From Lithospermum erythrorhizon (lineage: Eukaryota; Streptophyta; Magnoliopsida; Boraginales; Boraginaceae), in assembly GCA_019722365.1 (NCBI GenBank), contig JADFUC010000892.1, positions 496,001 through 560,000 of the forward strand: a stretch of DNA of 64,000 bases, read 5' to 3'. Each line of letters starts with the position of its first letter. Position 1 is the stretch's first letter. Below the pieces are notes generated by a model. The model made no database searches and was not told the origin of the DNA. It saw only the letters and a list, made by a program, of their open reading frames with translations. Made by a program: the position numbers and the translations under genes. This document shows, one piece after another, positions 49,680-62,059 of the stretch.

Positions 49680-52124
49680 TTAGCTCCGCCATCGATAAGA
49701 TGTTCCATAATCATTAGCTTGAGACTTGAAGTTCTTGTTCCTCGACTCATGCTGCATCGGGCCTTCACGCTTCCTGCAACCATCATATCGTTCTCTTCCC
49801 CCTCTGTTTTGTCCTCTAAATCCCGATCTTCTTGAATCATCATTTGCATATTCTGAGAATTTCCTTTCTGAATTATTCCAGCAGTCACGCCATGGCCTAT
49901 CATTGGAAGATGCATTAACAGGAAAATCTTTTCCCTTCTGATTGCTTGACCAAGAATTGTAGCCAACATATCCCCGTCCTTTTGTTTGTGCATACCCTGC
50001 GCATAGCTGAAGCTGAGTTCCACGGATATGAGGGCTATTTAGCATATTTTGGGACTGGCCACGATTCCAGAGGGAGGATTTATCTTTGGAGTCTCTCCAT
50101 GCATTTTTATTTATTGATCGATCAACTTCCACACAGTGCCGTTCCCATGGATCAACATTTGATTTTAGTTTCTCTGGGCCTTGGACTGCATTGCTTTCCC
50201 AAGGATCCTCTCTATTATTGATACACATTTTTTCAGTGCAATATTGCTCCCATGGATCAATAAGCGATTTCACTTCCCCTGTGCCTTGGACTGGATTGCT
50301 TTCCCAAGTAATCTGTCCCTTGTCGGTATTCTTATCATCAGCGGCATATTGTTCCCATGGATCAATACATGACTTTAGCTCACTTGTTCCTTGAACTATA
50401 TTGGAATCCCAAGGATTTTCTTCCTCATGAAAATTCTTATCATTCCGGGCTAAAGAGTAACTACTATCCTCCTTTGAGTTATTATAGAATTTCTCACTTC
50501 TCCCCTCATCGTCAGGATTAAAATATGCTCGATCTATGTCAAGCATCAATTCAGGATCGATATATGAATCCCAATCGACTTTGCCAATGTACATCTCTGG
50601 ATCTGGCGAAGAATCCTTACATGGAAGACCATTTATCTTTTCCCAATACCTCCTCTTTGCATTACGGAATGCTTCCTCACCCCCAACGTCATTCCACTTC
50701 ATCACACTATCATGGCAAAGCATGAACTTTTTGGCAGTTGAAATCTTGTGCCATGTAACACCACTTAAGTAGCAGAAATCAATTTCCCATGATGGCACAC
50801 CATTTTCAGACCGTCCTACCCAAAAAATACATCGAATAATAGTTAATACTCCGTATATCTAAGTAGCAGGAATTGACATATGGATATATAAATTTATTAC
50901 TCCGTATAACGTAATCACCTATTGATAACTCTCATACAGAAAGCAACATTCAACTTAATAGAAATTTATTGTCCAAATTTTCTATACATCGGAATAATAT
51001 ATCTCAACTAATTTACTCAATTACATAATCAGGCTATACAAAATCATAAGTCACAAGTCTTACAACCAATAGAATCATCAAAATGGAGATACAACGTATA
51101 GAATTAACATTATAGAACTAATTTCTCCAAAATGTTAGAGTTTTATAATTCACTCAATTACATAATCAGGCTATACAAAACTATTATATGAACCTGAACA
51201 GTCATTAGACATCCACCCAGACTAATATTGCAGAATGCACATTTTCTTAGTAATAAAACTATTATAAGAATGCTGTATTGCTATATTCCGAGACTTCAGC
51301 TCTATTCTTTAAAAAATAATCACTCCGATCGAGATCACCACATAATTCTATTCACATAATCATAACGAGTCCAAATACCATATGCCTTGCTCAAGCGAAA
51401 ACACCTTGAGAAACTAACTCTAATCAATCATCACTAGAAACATTAGTAATTCCCTCAAATCCATTTTCACATACACATTAATCTCAACTCAACCAATCGA
51501 GATCACCACATAATTCCTCCAGAGTTACTTAACATATATACCACTAACTTCTCCACAAGTTGGGAACTTTATGATAAATAATTAAAGTTCCTACCACTAA
51601 TTCCCTCAATTAGATAATCAACCTATTCAAAATGAAGATACATATAATTTTACAATTAAATATCATAATCATCAAAATGAAGACACATATAATTAACATA
51701 CACACCACTAAAATCTCAAAAAGTTACTAACATTATAATAAACAATCAAATCTACTAGCACCAATTTACTCAATTACATAATCAGACTACACAAAAATCA
51801 TAAATCACAAATTCACAAATACCATAATCATGAAAATATATAAGATTAACATAAACACCACTAAAATCTCAAAAAGATACTAACTTTACAATAAATAATC
51901 AAATTTACTAGCACCAATCTACTCAATTACATAATCAAACTATACAAAAATCATAAATAACAAATTTAACAAGTACCATAATAATAAAAAAGAATATATA
52001 CAAAAATAACATATATACCAAAAGGTAAAGGCTGAGTTCTAGGTGGTGAAGGTGGAGGTTGTTGATAGTTGTAATGCTTCTTCCTTCCTCCTCCTACTCT
52101 ATATCTTCTATTCCACTGTCCCAT
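49680..52124 (-). CDS. Unknown plant protein with DPWE repeats and an RG-rich tail
   Basis: Exon 1 (52,124-52,019) and exon 2 (50,815-49,680) join in phase to give 413 residues. I do not recognise the family by name. The start MGQWNRRYRVGGGRKKHYNY is basic and is followed by a Pro-rich stretch. A folded-looking segment follows in exon 2: VPSWEIDFCYLSGV, AKKFMLCHDSVMKWND and AKRRYWEKINGLPC. Residues from about 155 to 265 hold three imperfect units of about 36 residues, each with W-(D/E)-S-N-x-V-Q-G and then DPWE(Q/R). The tail is rich in Arg and Gly (RRSGFRGQNRGGRERYDG), as in RNA-binding low-complexity regions. There is no signal peptide or membrane segment. A nuclear or RNA-associated role is only a guess. 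Confidence 0.85.
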
Positions 52125-52614
52125 TTATTTGTCACTTTTCTTAATCTACTCCTCAAGTTATATAAAAATTCCGGTTAAATTCGAGATCGAGATTTCGAGT
52201 TTTTAAATGAGTAGATTGAGCTTGAATTTTCTGATGACCGTGAATAAAAATAGTAGTAAAAAAAAAAAACTAAGAATGTTTTTAAGTACAGATTTTGTTC
52301 AGTAGTTACCTTTTGATTTTGTTGGTACTTGTAGAGGAAGGCGTAAAGATTTTTTGGGTGATAGTTTAACTCAAAATTTAATTTTCATTTATGGAGTATT
52401 TATAAATTTATTGATATTTTGTTTAGTAAAATATATTTTTATTTATACTTTAATCGTGAATTAAATTTGAAGTTCGAACAAAATTTGAAGTTCGAACAAG
52501 ATATTGGAGATTGAATATTGAGTAGATAAGTATGTTTGGGGTTCGACTTGTTCTTATTGACAACGCTAAGGAAGACAATGGGCTTTAATGGTTGTTGCAA
52601 CTTGCAATAGTGCC
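52125..52614. other. Promoter side of the DPWE-repeat gene
   Basis: AT-rich upstream sequence without other recognisable content. Confidence 0.4.
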
Positions 52615-52801
52615 ACAAATGACATGTGAGTTGTCCGAGACATAGCTTAACTGGTAAAAAACTTGAGTGTTAAGTACCACAATTCTAGCCTTGACCAGTT
52701 AAGGTACATCCCATGATGTATCCCTCTGAAGTATCTCAGGGTAAGAGCTTCGGAGGCCGCTACGATGACGGCTTCATCGTTTTACAAATGACATGTGAGT
52801 T
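52615..52801 (+). mobile_element. tRNA-derived SINE with 18-bp target-site duplication
   Basis: ACAAATGACATGTGAGTT is present perfectly at 52,615-52,632 and 52,784-52,801. The 151 bases between start GTCCGAGACATAGCTTAACT, which contains an A-box-like TAGCTTAACTGG, and continue into a degenerate B-box area near 52,678-52,692. The end is slightly T-rich. Length, internal promoter and flanking duplication together identify a SINE that inserted by target-primed reverse transcription. Confidence 0.85.
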
Positions 52802-53119
52802 AGATGGTATACGACTCATACTTTACTAGAGTATCAACGATGTTCAACTTTAAATTTAGACTTGATGTAATATAAATCGAATCAAACGTTAGTTTTAACC
52901 TAAATTTATTCTGAATCAAATCTTTAACTCAATTGGATATATATATCAACACAAGTCAAATTTATAATATATATGAACAATGATACATCAAAACTTTTTA
53001 AGGGAAATGCTCAACTCGTGTGCTTGATATTTTGTTTTGCTAAATTAGATCATGAATCTAGTATGGAGTATATCATACATAAGATAGAGTCGAGTGGAAC
53101 TTAACCTTATTTTCAGAAT

Positions 53120-53320
53120 CCAAGTCAAGTCAAATTATAGTGCTTGGTTGAAAAGACCCGAGAACTTAAAATAGGTTACCTTTGTCAATGTAATTGTGAA
53201 AGAGTTAACTTCATTGTCCATTGTCCGTGTTCGAAATTGATCAAGTCAAATTATAGTGCTTGGTTGAAAAGGCCGGACTTAAATGGGTTCTTTGTCCAAT
53301 GTAATTGTGAAGAGTTAACT
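53120..53320. repeat. Two-copy imperfect tandem duplication, period about 116 bp
   Basis: TCAAGTCAAATTATAGTGCT followed by TGGTTGAAAAG occurs at about 53,125 and 53,241. Both copies run on through TTTGTC(A/C)AATGTAATTGTGA and AGAGTTAACTT with small indels between them. Confidence 0.75.
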
Positions 53321-53428
53321 TGACAAATAATAATGAGTGGCTCACGGGGCATATGTCGTGGCTGTGTCCATCGGCAAGTGGTGAAATGGGAAAAAAAATT
53401 CAGTATTCGATTTCTCGGGGGGTGGAAC

Positions 53429-55960
53429 TCAAATGCAGCCAATGTCGAACTTAGGAATCTGAGAAGATTCCCCAACAATTGAAGCACTACCTGGAAATGT
53501 ATCAGGATCAATTCCAAGAGACCCGTCATCGGAGGGTTCCATATCATCAAAGAAAGCTACAAGAAGTAGGCGCCTGGCTCCACCCAATTTCCGAGAGTAC
53601 GTCCGGCGAAGAAGGTCCAGAAACTTCTTATTTTCGAGTTCTGCTCGTATGGGGTCTAAGTTGTACTTTACACCCTAAAAGATTAAAGTAGTTGTTTAGA
53701 TATGATAAGGACATATTGCAGTTATCTTCTAGTAACAACAACTAACCAGTTTAAGTAGTTGGGATAGCTGGGCAGTAGTCGTCTTTAAGATTTGTTCAAC
53801 TACAAATTCAATAGCTCCAGCAATCACCCTTCCAGTTCCATCAAACACATCTACTGCTACAACAAGCCTATGAAATATAAAAAACAAGATAAAATAAAGA
53901 TTAAGCCACTAAAGAGAGCATGAGACAAAAGATGCAGAGTCTAGAAGCAAATACATATATTTATATGAATGTTGTTTTTTGTTTATATATAATTAGATGT
54001 AAGAAGATGAAGCGATAGGGGTAACCTCATCGATGATGTAACATTCTTAAGGCACAACATGCACGTGTAGTCAATGCCAGCCGAGGAATTAACTTTGGCG
54101 AAACAACTATTGCATCCAATATAGTACAGTTTTCGATCATCAAGGGAGATTTGCATGTAGGCTCGTGTCAAGAAATCCCCACACTACAGGCAAGAAGGAA
54201 GTTTAGAAGAGTATTCTCATAGTTAGGTTTATAACATATGGAGGAGCAAATAATATATGGATGAGGTTACTAAATATGTTGATTTGAAAATACCTAATCT
54301 ATATAGCTAATCCATAATGGTGGACTTTAGATACTAAGGAAATATTAAGACATAAAAGCACACATGTAAACAGCGAGGCACACCTCTTCTTCTGTTGAAA
54401 TGATATTTTGCAATGGATGCACGAGGATAAGCCTTCAATCCACACGGTCCTTCGTAAATGCAAACGGTAATCATTAAATCATTGAGTTAGGTAGCTCTCA
54501 GGAATCAAAACTGTTAAATTCATTAAAGGCATTGATTGTTAATGCGGGTATAGATAGAAATGATTAATGTACATGAAATATCCAATTTATATGAAGCGAA
54601 TAGCAAAAGGTTAATAGAAATAAGAGTTATCTATGAGAAGATGTCTTAGCTGAAGTTATACTAATGCTTGAACTATGGTAGACTACTCATACTAAGACTC
54701 GAAAAGAAAGCTCGTGTGAGATCTCCACAGCAATAACCAATGTATGATTCGAGAACTAACATCAATTGCAGGTAGTCCGTATTATTCGAAAGCTAAGTAT
54801 ATATCAAACAAATGATACATGTAATTATAATCTATTTAATTATGACCTTCATTAGGAGCATGACAAATGAATTATATGAGCATGAAAAACCATATACTAT
54901 CATCAACTACATTATCACTCGTTATGTTTTCAAATTAGCAGAAACTTCGAGAGGCGGGTTCACGGTAAAGGAGGAAATATTTCACGATGACAGTGAAATT
55001 CCTACAAGGTTTCAATGAAAAATTAACTAACCTAATTATATTAACTATAGTTACAATAGCACATGGTTGAAGAGCTAAAACAACCTTTATACTCCTTGAG
55101 CTTTAACCTTCGTGCAAGGACTACAAAATACGATGTTATTAATTATACCTGATTAGGTATCAATGGAAGCAATAATATATTAAAGCGTCGAGGCAGAGAT
55201 GGAATACATATTACTTTGTGAACACTCACTCCATGTCAACGAACGTAAAACGTTGAACAGTTCCAGGACCATAGAGAGAATTTGCACTTTTTTGATTGTC
55301 TGCCCTTATAACGACACCCAAGATATCTACAATGAATAATATTTAAAGTGTAATATAACCATGTTCCTTATATGAAAGCATTAGGCAAAATACGTTACAT
55401 GGATCCTCAAAGTAAGAGACTTGCAAGGCGTACCTACAGAGATATCCTCCGTTTTCTTTTCCCCATGGTTGGGAAGCATCTCAGCGAGTCTGCCAAAAGG
55501 GACGATATCCCGAGCAAGAGTGCTAAGGTTCGGAGTTTCAAGGGGCATGTGACGGATCAGAGTTGAACGACGAATCACCCACTGCAAGTCGTTGTTGCGA
55601 ATCACACGATACTCTTTAGATGATTCTTGAATATCTGCATTTGTGATTTTGAAAACTTCAAATTCTTTTCGGTGTATTCTTGATTAGAGGATAGCACTTG
55701 AAAAAAGCAATTGTCAACATTTCATTTCACAATATAAACGACAAAAGCGCTTCGTATCAATTAACTACTATAAAATATTTTGCATTGTCAGGATGTTAAG
55801 ATAAAACTCATAGAGTGGAACTCCCTTCGCTATCAGAAACCACGTAACGTTTATACTTCGTTCCGACTTTCTACACAAGTATTGGCATATGTGATGACAG
55901 GTTACTGACGAGATTAAAGAGATTAACCTCCTCCATATTGAACACAATTGTTGATATAAT
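53429..55960 (-). pseudogene. Replication protein A large-subunit-like gene, likely degraded
   Basis: Several minus-strand exons read like plant RPA1-like (RPA 70 kDa DNA-binding subunit type) proteins. A fragment near 55,600-55,440 has LQWVIRRSTLI and DIVPFGRLAEMLPN. The next, about 55,320-55,225, has VDILGVVIRADNQKSAN and GPGTVQRFTFVD, an OB-fold block. The exon around 54,168-53,990 carries a zinc ribbon with C-x2-C and C-x2-C (IGCNSCFAKV and YTCMLCLKNV). The next, about 53,870-53,755, has LVVAVDVFDGTGRVIAG. The last ends at TGA 53,429 after DPIRAELENKKFLDLLRRTY. The far 5' part (55,960-55,780) shows stop codons and no clear start. Such copies are often spread by Helitrons. It may be an expressed gene with a missed first exon; I favour a truncated copy. 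Confidence 0.6.
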
Positions 55961-57600
55961 GAACCTGTTAAGGCAATAGGATAAGGAAAATAGAAAAAAT
56001 ATAAAAGGCACTAAAAAAAATTAAGAAATTTGAACCAGAAAATTTTATCAAGTAGATAGAAAAAGTAATCTAAAAAAAATTAAAATATAAATACACACAA
56101 GAAGGCACATTATAAATAAGATTGCATAGTAAGTGATGACAACGTAGGAAATATATATAAATATAATTACATTCAAAGCCATTTGGATACTAAAAATAAT
56201 TACATTGCCACAATATAAATCAAGAGCCAAAGTTATAATGCTATAATGATAGAGATTAATAAAGATATCTAAACCACTTCATAAGAGAAATATAGAAATA
56301 TAAATATAATGAATGAAACAGACAACCAACCACTATATAAATCAATCGCCAAACCACAATATAAATCAAGTATATTAGCTGCATCCTAAATCATATGCAA
56401 TTACGGAGTATTTTTCTTATTATACTTTATAGCTGGTACATGTTCAAATAAATAAGACCATCAAGCCATCGCCTCTAATCGAACATCATTTAAATTTATC
56501 CTTAAACGGAATTCATCTCTACTTCATGTAATAAACATCTAGAAATATAAATACAAATGTAATGGAAACAAGCAGACCAAACATGATATAAATTAAAAAA
56601 ACTAAAGCTAAAGCTATACCGATAAGGAAAGCAATTCCAAACAATCTCAAAAAAGTATTGAAACAAGCAAACTTATTCACTAAACAAACCAACTATAGAA
56701 CAGTCAAGATCAACGGTGGAGAATGGTAATTAGCGGAATGACACATCACAACCGTACAACTCACCACCTCAAAATGCAAGTTGACATATAGCCATAGGAA
56801 AACAATAGGCAGTACTAAGCACCCTCAATAAATGGTTGCCACATTTTTGGGTATAAGAGGAAGTAGATCACTATAGGTAACAATTCTCTAAGGAGTAAAG
56901 CATGGCCTGGATGAAACTTTCAAAAATCGAAAGGGTAACCAAGGGTGAAGATTTGAGCTTGGGTTTCTAGAAGATATTAGGCTATAGGGGAAGAAAGAGG
57001 GAGGTGGGGGGAGGGAGAGAATAGAAATTTGAAACTCTGGCCTTACCGTGCAGAAATGCGTCCTTCCATGTATTAAGCAAATTGATCTTAAATTCTCCCC
57101 CAACAAAGTATAAATTACAATTCATACCACATCTCATGTAACTATTACAACAGTGAGCAGCTCATTTTAACCACGGGTCGGGTCATTTAACTCGTTTACC
57201 CATGGACGTACAACTCGAAGCACAAGGAACAAACGGTCGAAGCATGCATGACGGTTGAAAATGCTCACGTTAGCGGCACCCATTCCATTCTTTATAGTAT
57301 TGTTAATATGTATATACATATGAGCAAGTGGAGACCAATAAAATTTAATCAAGTTCAACTCAATTACATACCTATCAAGTATCAACATAGTTTGAATGCA
57401 AATCACCATACTTTTCATCTCTAATTCACTATGCCCCATTGCCCCTCATGAAACCAACAAGTTTACCATTTATCAACAAGTTCAACAATAAATAAACTAA
57501 ACATGGAGACATAGATTTTTATTTTATCTCTAAAATAATTTTGTTTTCTCTAACATTACATGAAGAAAATAATACTATAATAAAATTTTCCACATGCAAG
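55961..57600. other. Gene-free interval
   Basis: AT-rich with a TACGGAGTA word (56,402-56,410). A G-rich purine tract lies near 56,995-57,020. The minus-strand frames at 56,888-57,106 and 57,167-57,439 resemble no family. Confidence 0.45.
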
Positions 57601-57665
57601 ATTAACCAATAAGATCAAATCTATTTTTAGGTCTCGGGTTCGATTCCCATTTGGAGGACTCCAAG
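57600..57665 (+). repeat. SINE-like fragment with B-box
   Basis: GGGTTCGATTCCC at about 57,637-57,649 is a perfect polymerase III B-box. There is no convincing A-box or clover-leaf around it, so it is a decayed tRNA-related repeat and not a tRNA gene. Confidence 0.4.
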
Positions 57666-57966
57666 CATTGCCATGCAATAAACAAAACTTAACATTTATC
57701 ATCTCTGTTTGGCCACTGGATAAGATCATTCTTCGCTTCATTCCTCTATGATTTAGGAAACCATTTTACTATAATACTATTTCTAGTCAAAATTCTCAAA
57801 AAAAAAAAAAACCTCTCTGCATTAAGCCATTAGCACAAGAAAACACCACCCTTTGAGACCTCTAACAATAAAGTATTTTTATTCTAGTTCTTGTTAATTT
57901 CTTTGATAGTTCTTGTTTTATAGTAGATATATAGTATTTTTTGCATTTTTTTTTCAAGAAAACAAA

Positions 57967-59336
57967 ATGAGTAAGCTAGTTAGAGAGATTACTGAGACAG
58001 AGAATCTTGAGGACCCAAACAAGAAGATTTTGAACAGTTTAATGACAAAATTCTTTTGGGTATGGATGAGGGCGACAGAGGAGTTCATTGGAGGTCTTGG
58101 GACAAATTGTGAGAGGACAAAAATGAGGGTGGCTTGGGCTTCCGAGATTTAGAATGTTCGAACCTCGCTATGTTGGCTAAACAGGGGTGGAGGATTGTTA
58201 CTCGACATGCATCACTATTATTTAAGGTCTTAAAGGGAAGGTACTTTCGTCGCTCTTATTTTATTAATGCTAAGTTAGGAACCAATCCGTCCTTTGGATG
58301 GAGGAGCCTTCTAGAGGGTCGACGGGTACTTCTTAATGGACTTAGGTGGAGAGTCGGGATGGTAAAAGTATAGATATGTGGACGGAGCCATGGATACCTA
58401 CAAATACGGATTTCTTTTTGGGACGAGAAAGAGGGAGTAGACCGAGGTGTGTCTCTGAGCTAATTAGCAATGGTAGGTGGCGAGAAGAGGAGGTGCGGAA
58501 CTGTATGAATGAAGGTGATACTTCACTGGTTCTATCGATGCCATTGAGCCACAGTGGTGCACCAAATAGATTAATGTGGAGGGCAACTTGATCACTTGTT
58601 CAGGATACAAAACAGCAGGTCAGATCTTGCAGGGGGGAGAAAGCCAAAGGCGAATGCAGCAGGCCTCCTGACAACCCTCAATTCTGGTCCTACTTATGGC
58701 AACTCAAGCTTCCTCCTCGTGTAAAACTCTTTTTATGGAAGTGCTTGCATAATGTGCTACCAATTAAGGATCGATTGATGAAAAAAGGAGTGTTGCTTGA
58801 CACAACGTGATTTTTGTCAAAATGCTACGGAAACTCTACAACATGTTTTTCTCGATTGTCCGATTATTTGCAGGTTGTGGTACACTTCTCCTTGGACTCT
58901 TACGACCACTGGAGGACAGTGGCACTCGTTCAAGGATTGGTGACTGGACATAGCATGTCAATGGCTAAATTAGTGGTGCTGGAAGGAATTGTGAGCATGT
59001 TATGGAGCACTTGGAAGGCGCGCAACTGCCAGGTTGCTGTTCACACCATAATTCAGCAGGGCCTTCAGCTTTGCAAATGCAGGGAGGCAGCAGGCAATTT
59101 CTGGTGGCGTAGGCAGGGAGGTCGACGTGGTGTTGCAGATTCTGGGGAACCGAGACTCAAGTGGAAGCAACCAAGTGCAACTTTTGTTAAAATAAATTGT
59201 GATGCGTGTTGGCTCAAAGAGTCAAATCAGGGTGCTACAGGGATTGTTTGTAGGGACTCTCAAGCTGTCAAATTTCATGCCATCAACAATGCGATTCATG
59301 TTATAATGAATGGCTTATTAGTCCACCAAGTTTGCT
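57967..59336 (+). mobile_element. LINE retrotransposon remnant (3' part of ORF2, multiply frameshifted)
   Basis: Translations in three plus frames give consecutive parts of a plant L1-type ORF2: GLGFRDLECSNLAMLAKQGW near 58,130-58,200, LRWRVGDGKSIDMW across 58,340-58,380, then the zinc-binding region with FWSYLWQLKLPPRVKLFLWK near 58,680-58,740. The RNase H-like segment KINCDACWLKESNQGATGIV lies near 59,190-59,250. Frameshifts and stops break it, and the reverse-transcriptase core with its catalytic residues is not present, so this is a dead 5'-truncated copy. Only remnants remain and no active protein is encoded. Confidence 0.85.
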
Positions 59337-59559
59337 AAATCTAGCCCTTATTTCGGATATGTAATGCTTTAGTTTTGAGAACAATATTTTCGTTTGTATT
59401 TTTAATGCAATAATATCGTTTGAGTAATTAAAAAAAATTGTAATTCAATTCCAATTCTTATGTTTTGATATACATAGAATTCGTTTGGAATCTATTTTTT
59501 ATTTTTTATTTATGAACATTATAATTTCGGGTGATTTCGACCAATTACTCTATTTCCCA

Positions 59560-60091
59560 CCCATTTCGGCCGAACGTATTTTGGTCCGTTTTTGGCAAAG
59601 TCATATTTTGATCCGTTCGATCGGGGGTCATATTTTAAAGATTCAAAACCTTATTTTAAACTGTTTCGACCCGAACCATTTTTTTCCGGCCCGTTTCGAC
59701 CCTTGACCTTATTTTGTTCCCGTTTCACTCAGAACCATATTTTCGGCCCGTTTCGACCGAGACTATAATATTTTCGCCGTTCGTCCGTGACCATATTTTC
59801 GGCCCGTTTCGACCAGGGACCATATTTTCGGCATGTTTCGACCCGAGACCATATTTTCGGCCCCGCACCATGTTGTCGATCCGTGACTATATTTTCGGTC
59901 CGTTTCGACTCGAGGTCATATTTTCGGCCCGTTTCAATCCGGGACCATATTTTCGGCTAGTTTCGACCCGTGACCATATTTTCGTCCCGTTTCGACCTGG
60001 GTCCATATTTTCGCCCCGTTTCGACCCGAGATCCAATTTTCGGTCCGTTTCGACCCGAGACCCAATTTTTAGCCCGTTTCGACCCGTGACT
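59560..60091 (+). repeat. Minisatellite A, about 30-bp unit
   Basis: Degenerate tandem copies built around the core CATATTTTCGGCCCGTTTCG, separated by GACCCG(A/T)GAC-type text. The period is near 30, with about fifteen copies. Because 30 is a multiple of three, a 135-codon frame (59,714-60,121) stays open and reads a repeated RDHIFGPFRPG. I regard that as an artefact. Confidence 0.9.
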
Positions 60092-60410
60092 CAACATTTA
60101 ACAAAAACACCCAACATTTAGCCGAAAACCGATAACACCCAACATTTAACCGAAAACACCCAACATTTAGCCCAAAAAACCCAACATTTAGCCGAAAACT
60201 GAAAACACCCAACATTTAACTGAAAACACCCAACATTTAGCCAAAAACACCCAACATTTAACAAAAACACTCAACATTTAGCCGAAAACACATAATATTT
60301 AGCCGAAAACACCCGACATTTAATTGGAAACACCCAACATTTAATTAAAACACCAAACATTTAGCCGGAAACACCAAACATTTAACGAAAACACCCAAAA
60401 TTTAGCAAAA
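60091..60410 (+). repeat. Minisatellite B, about 20-bp unit
   Basis: About fifteen degenerate copies of a unit with core ACACCCAACATTTAGCC follow minisatellite A without a gap. Unit length varies between about 17 and 26. The junction shares CCAA(C)(A)TTT words with the last copies of A. Confidence 0.9.
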
Positions 60411-62059
60411 CAACAGTTAAACGAAAAATGTGCTCTCCTAAAGACCGTGGGAACTGTTGGGCCTTTTTTTATTGAGATCAACTTGGGCTGCGACCTTGTT
60501 CTTCTGAGTGATCTTTAATTTTTCGACCGTTTAGGCTTCGATGTCATATTTCCACAAGGCATGTATTAGGCCAGGGTTTGCAATGTATGGTAAAGAGGCC
60601 CAAATGCGGCCCTTTGAGGCATATCCGCGATGTACCTCCTCCTCGTGATATGCAAGGGGTTTATGCTTGGTGGTACATTACAAAGTCGTCGTCCCTGATA
60701 TGGAGGAGATAGTTATACTGTGATCAAGATAAATATTTGAATGCTGCATTGTGGAATGTCAAAGTAGTAGACAGATTTATCTTCTAGTGAAGATAAGGTT
60801 AGAGATTTAAGTATTCGTCGTCAATAAGAAGCAACCCAATCATCAATTCTGCAAGAAGACTTTCTTCTGTGATCCTCATGTGTTTACTACACTATCTGAA
60901 GTTTCACTGCATAATGAACAATGTGTCCATATGAGTCTAGTTACTTGAACTCAGTCGAAACTACGTTGTTTAGAGCTTTTTGATACACATCTATAGACTA
61001 TAATGAAACCATAGTATCAGAATATGTGTGATTGCCATTCTCTTTGTGATTTTAAGCCTTATGTCTGTCAACAGTTTAGATAGATTTTTTGGCTGACCCT
61101 TCTGCTCGAGTTCAGCCAAACCTAGGTTCAAGTTCGGCTTGAACTACCTCGATTTGAATATTTCAAATATAATAAAACTTTCAGGTTATTTGACAAAGCT
61201 TTTATAGGCCTAAGGCTGCTAGAGCTTTGTCTTTTGGCATGCACTTCCTTAGTGGAACTGAGCTCCTTAATTCAATTCAAAATCAAATAGAATGATTGCT
61301 TTTATTCTTGATTGTCTTGTTGTAACATAGAAAAGAGGGAAAATGCACTATTATTCCTTCGGATTCATATATTTATATATATTTTTCCCATATCTTGTTT
61401 GGAATAATGTGAATCAAATAGTATTTATATTCCAAAAAAGAAATTCTGATTATAAATAATGGTAAATATTTAGTTAGAATCATGCAAATAAGTTTCAATT
61501 GACTTGTCTCATCAAACAAATTTATAATGTGAGTAACAAGAAACATATCAAAATCACAATGTTAAATAATGATAACTTTGAAGTCAAATCCTCAACTAAC
61601 TGCATCTTACTGAATGTTGCAAATGTTTTGCTCTAGAAAATTGATAACCCAACATCATATTTTTTCCACAAATTATAGGAATTATTACAAGTGACATGGA
61701 CAAATATTATACTCTATAAATAACGACTTGTGCGAAAATAAATAGTACGGAGTATTTCACTAGTTTTTATAGTACACTCCAAATCGACCAGCGCCCTAAG
61801 GGGTATGGCAGCAACGAAGAGACGAGAGAGAAACGGATAAAGCTCAACTACACAGTTCAAGTCGAGAGAACTGAGGAGAACGAAGGCGAATCTGCAGGTA
61901 TACAGAGGCTAATGAATACATACATCTGAATAGCTTTCTTTGGCGGATCATCATGGTATACATCCATCATTGTAATTCCCTTTTTTCACTAGGTGTGAAG
62001 TCCATTTTGCATTGATGACTTGTGTCAACGAGGAGGAACTTATCTTTTTTGCATTTTCA
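60411..62059. other. Intergenic sequence downstream of Notchless
   Basis: No gene supported. The right part should include the Notchless 3' untranslated region. One TACGGAGTA word at 61,746. Confidence 0.5.

Noticed and set aside
53251..53691. Overlapping frames of 99 (-) and 70 (+) codons
   Set aside because: Out of frame with the RPA1-like terminal exon, which is the better-supported reading.
57637..57649. Possible tRNA gene from a perfect B-box
   Set aside because: No matching A-box, acceptor stem or clover-leaf within the required distance.
59714..60121. 135-codon open frame with repeated RDHIFGPFRPG
   Set aside because: Produced by the 30-bp minisatellite; no start context, domain or gene structure.
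61808..61845. Short ATG frame starting MAATKRR
   Set aside because: Only 11 codons before a stop and no following exon recognised; probably within the Notchless 3' region.
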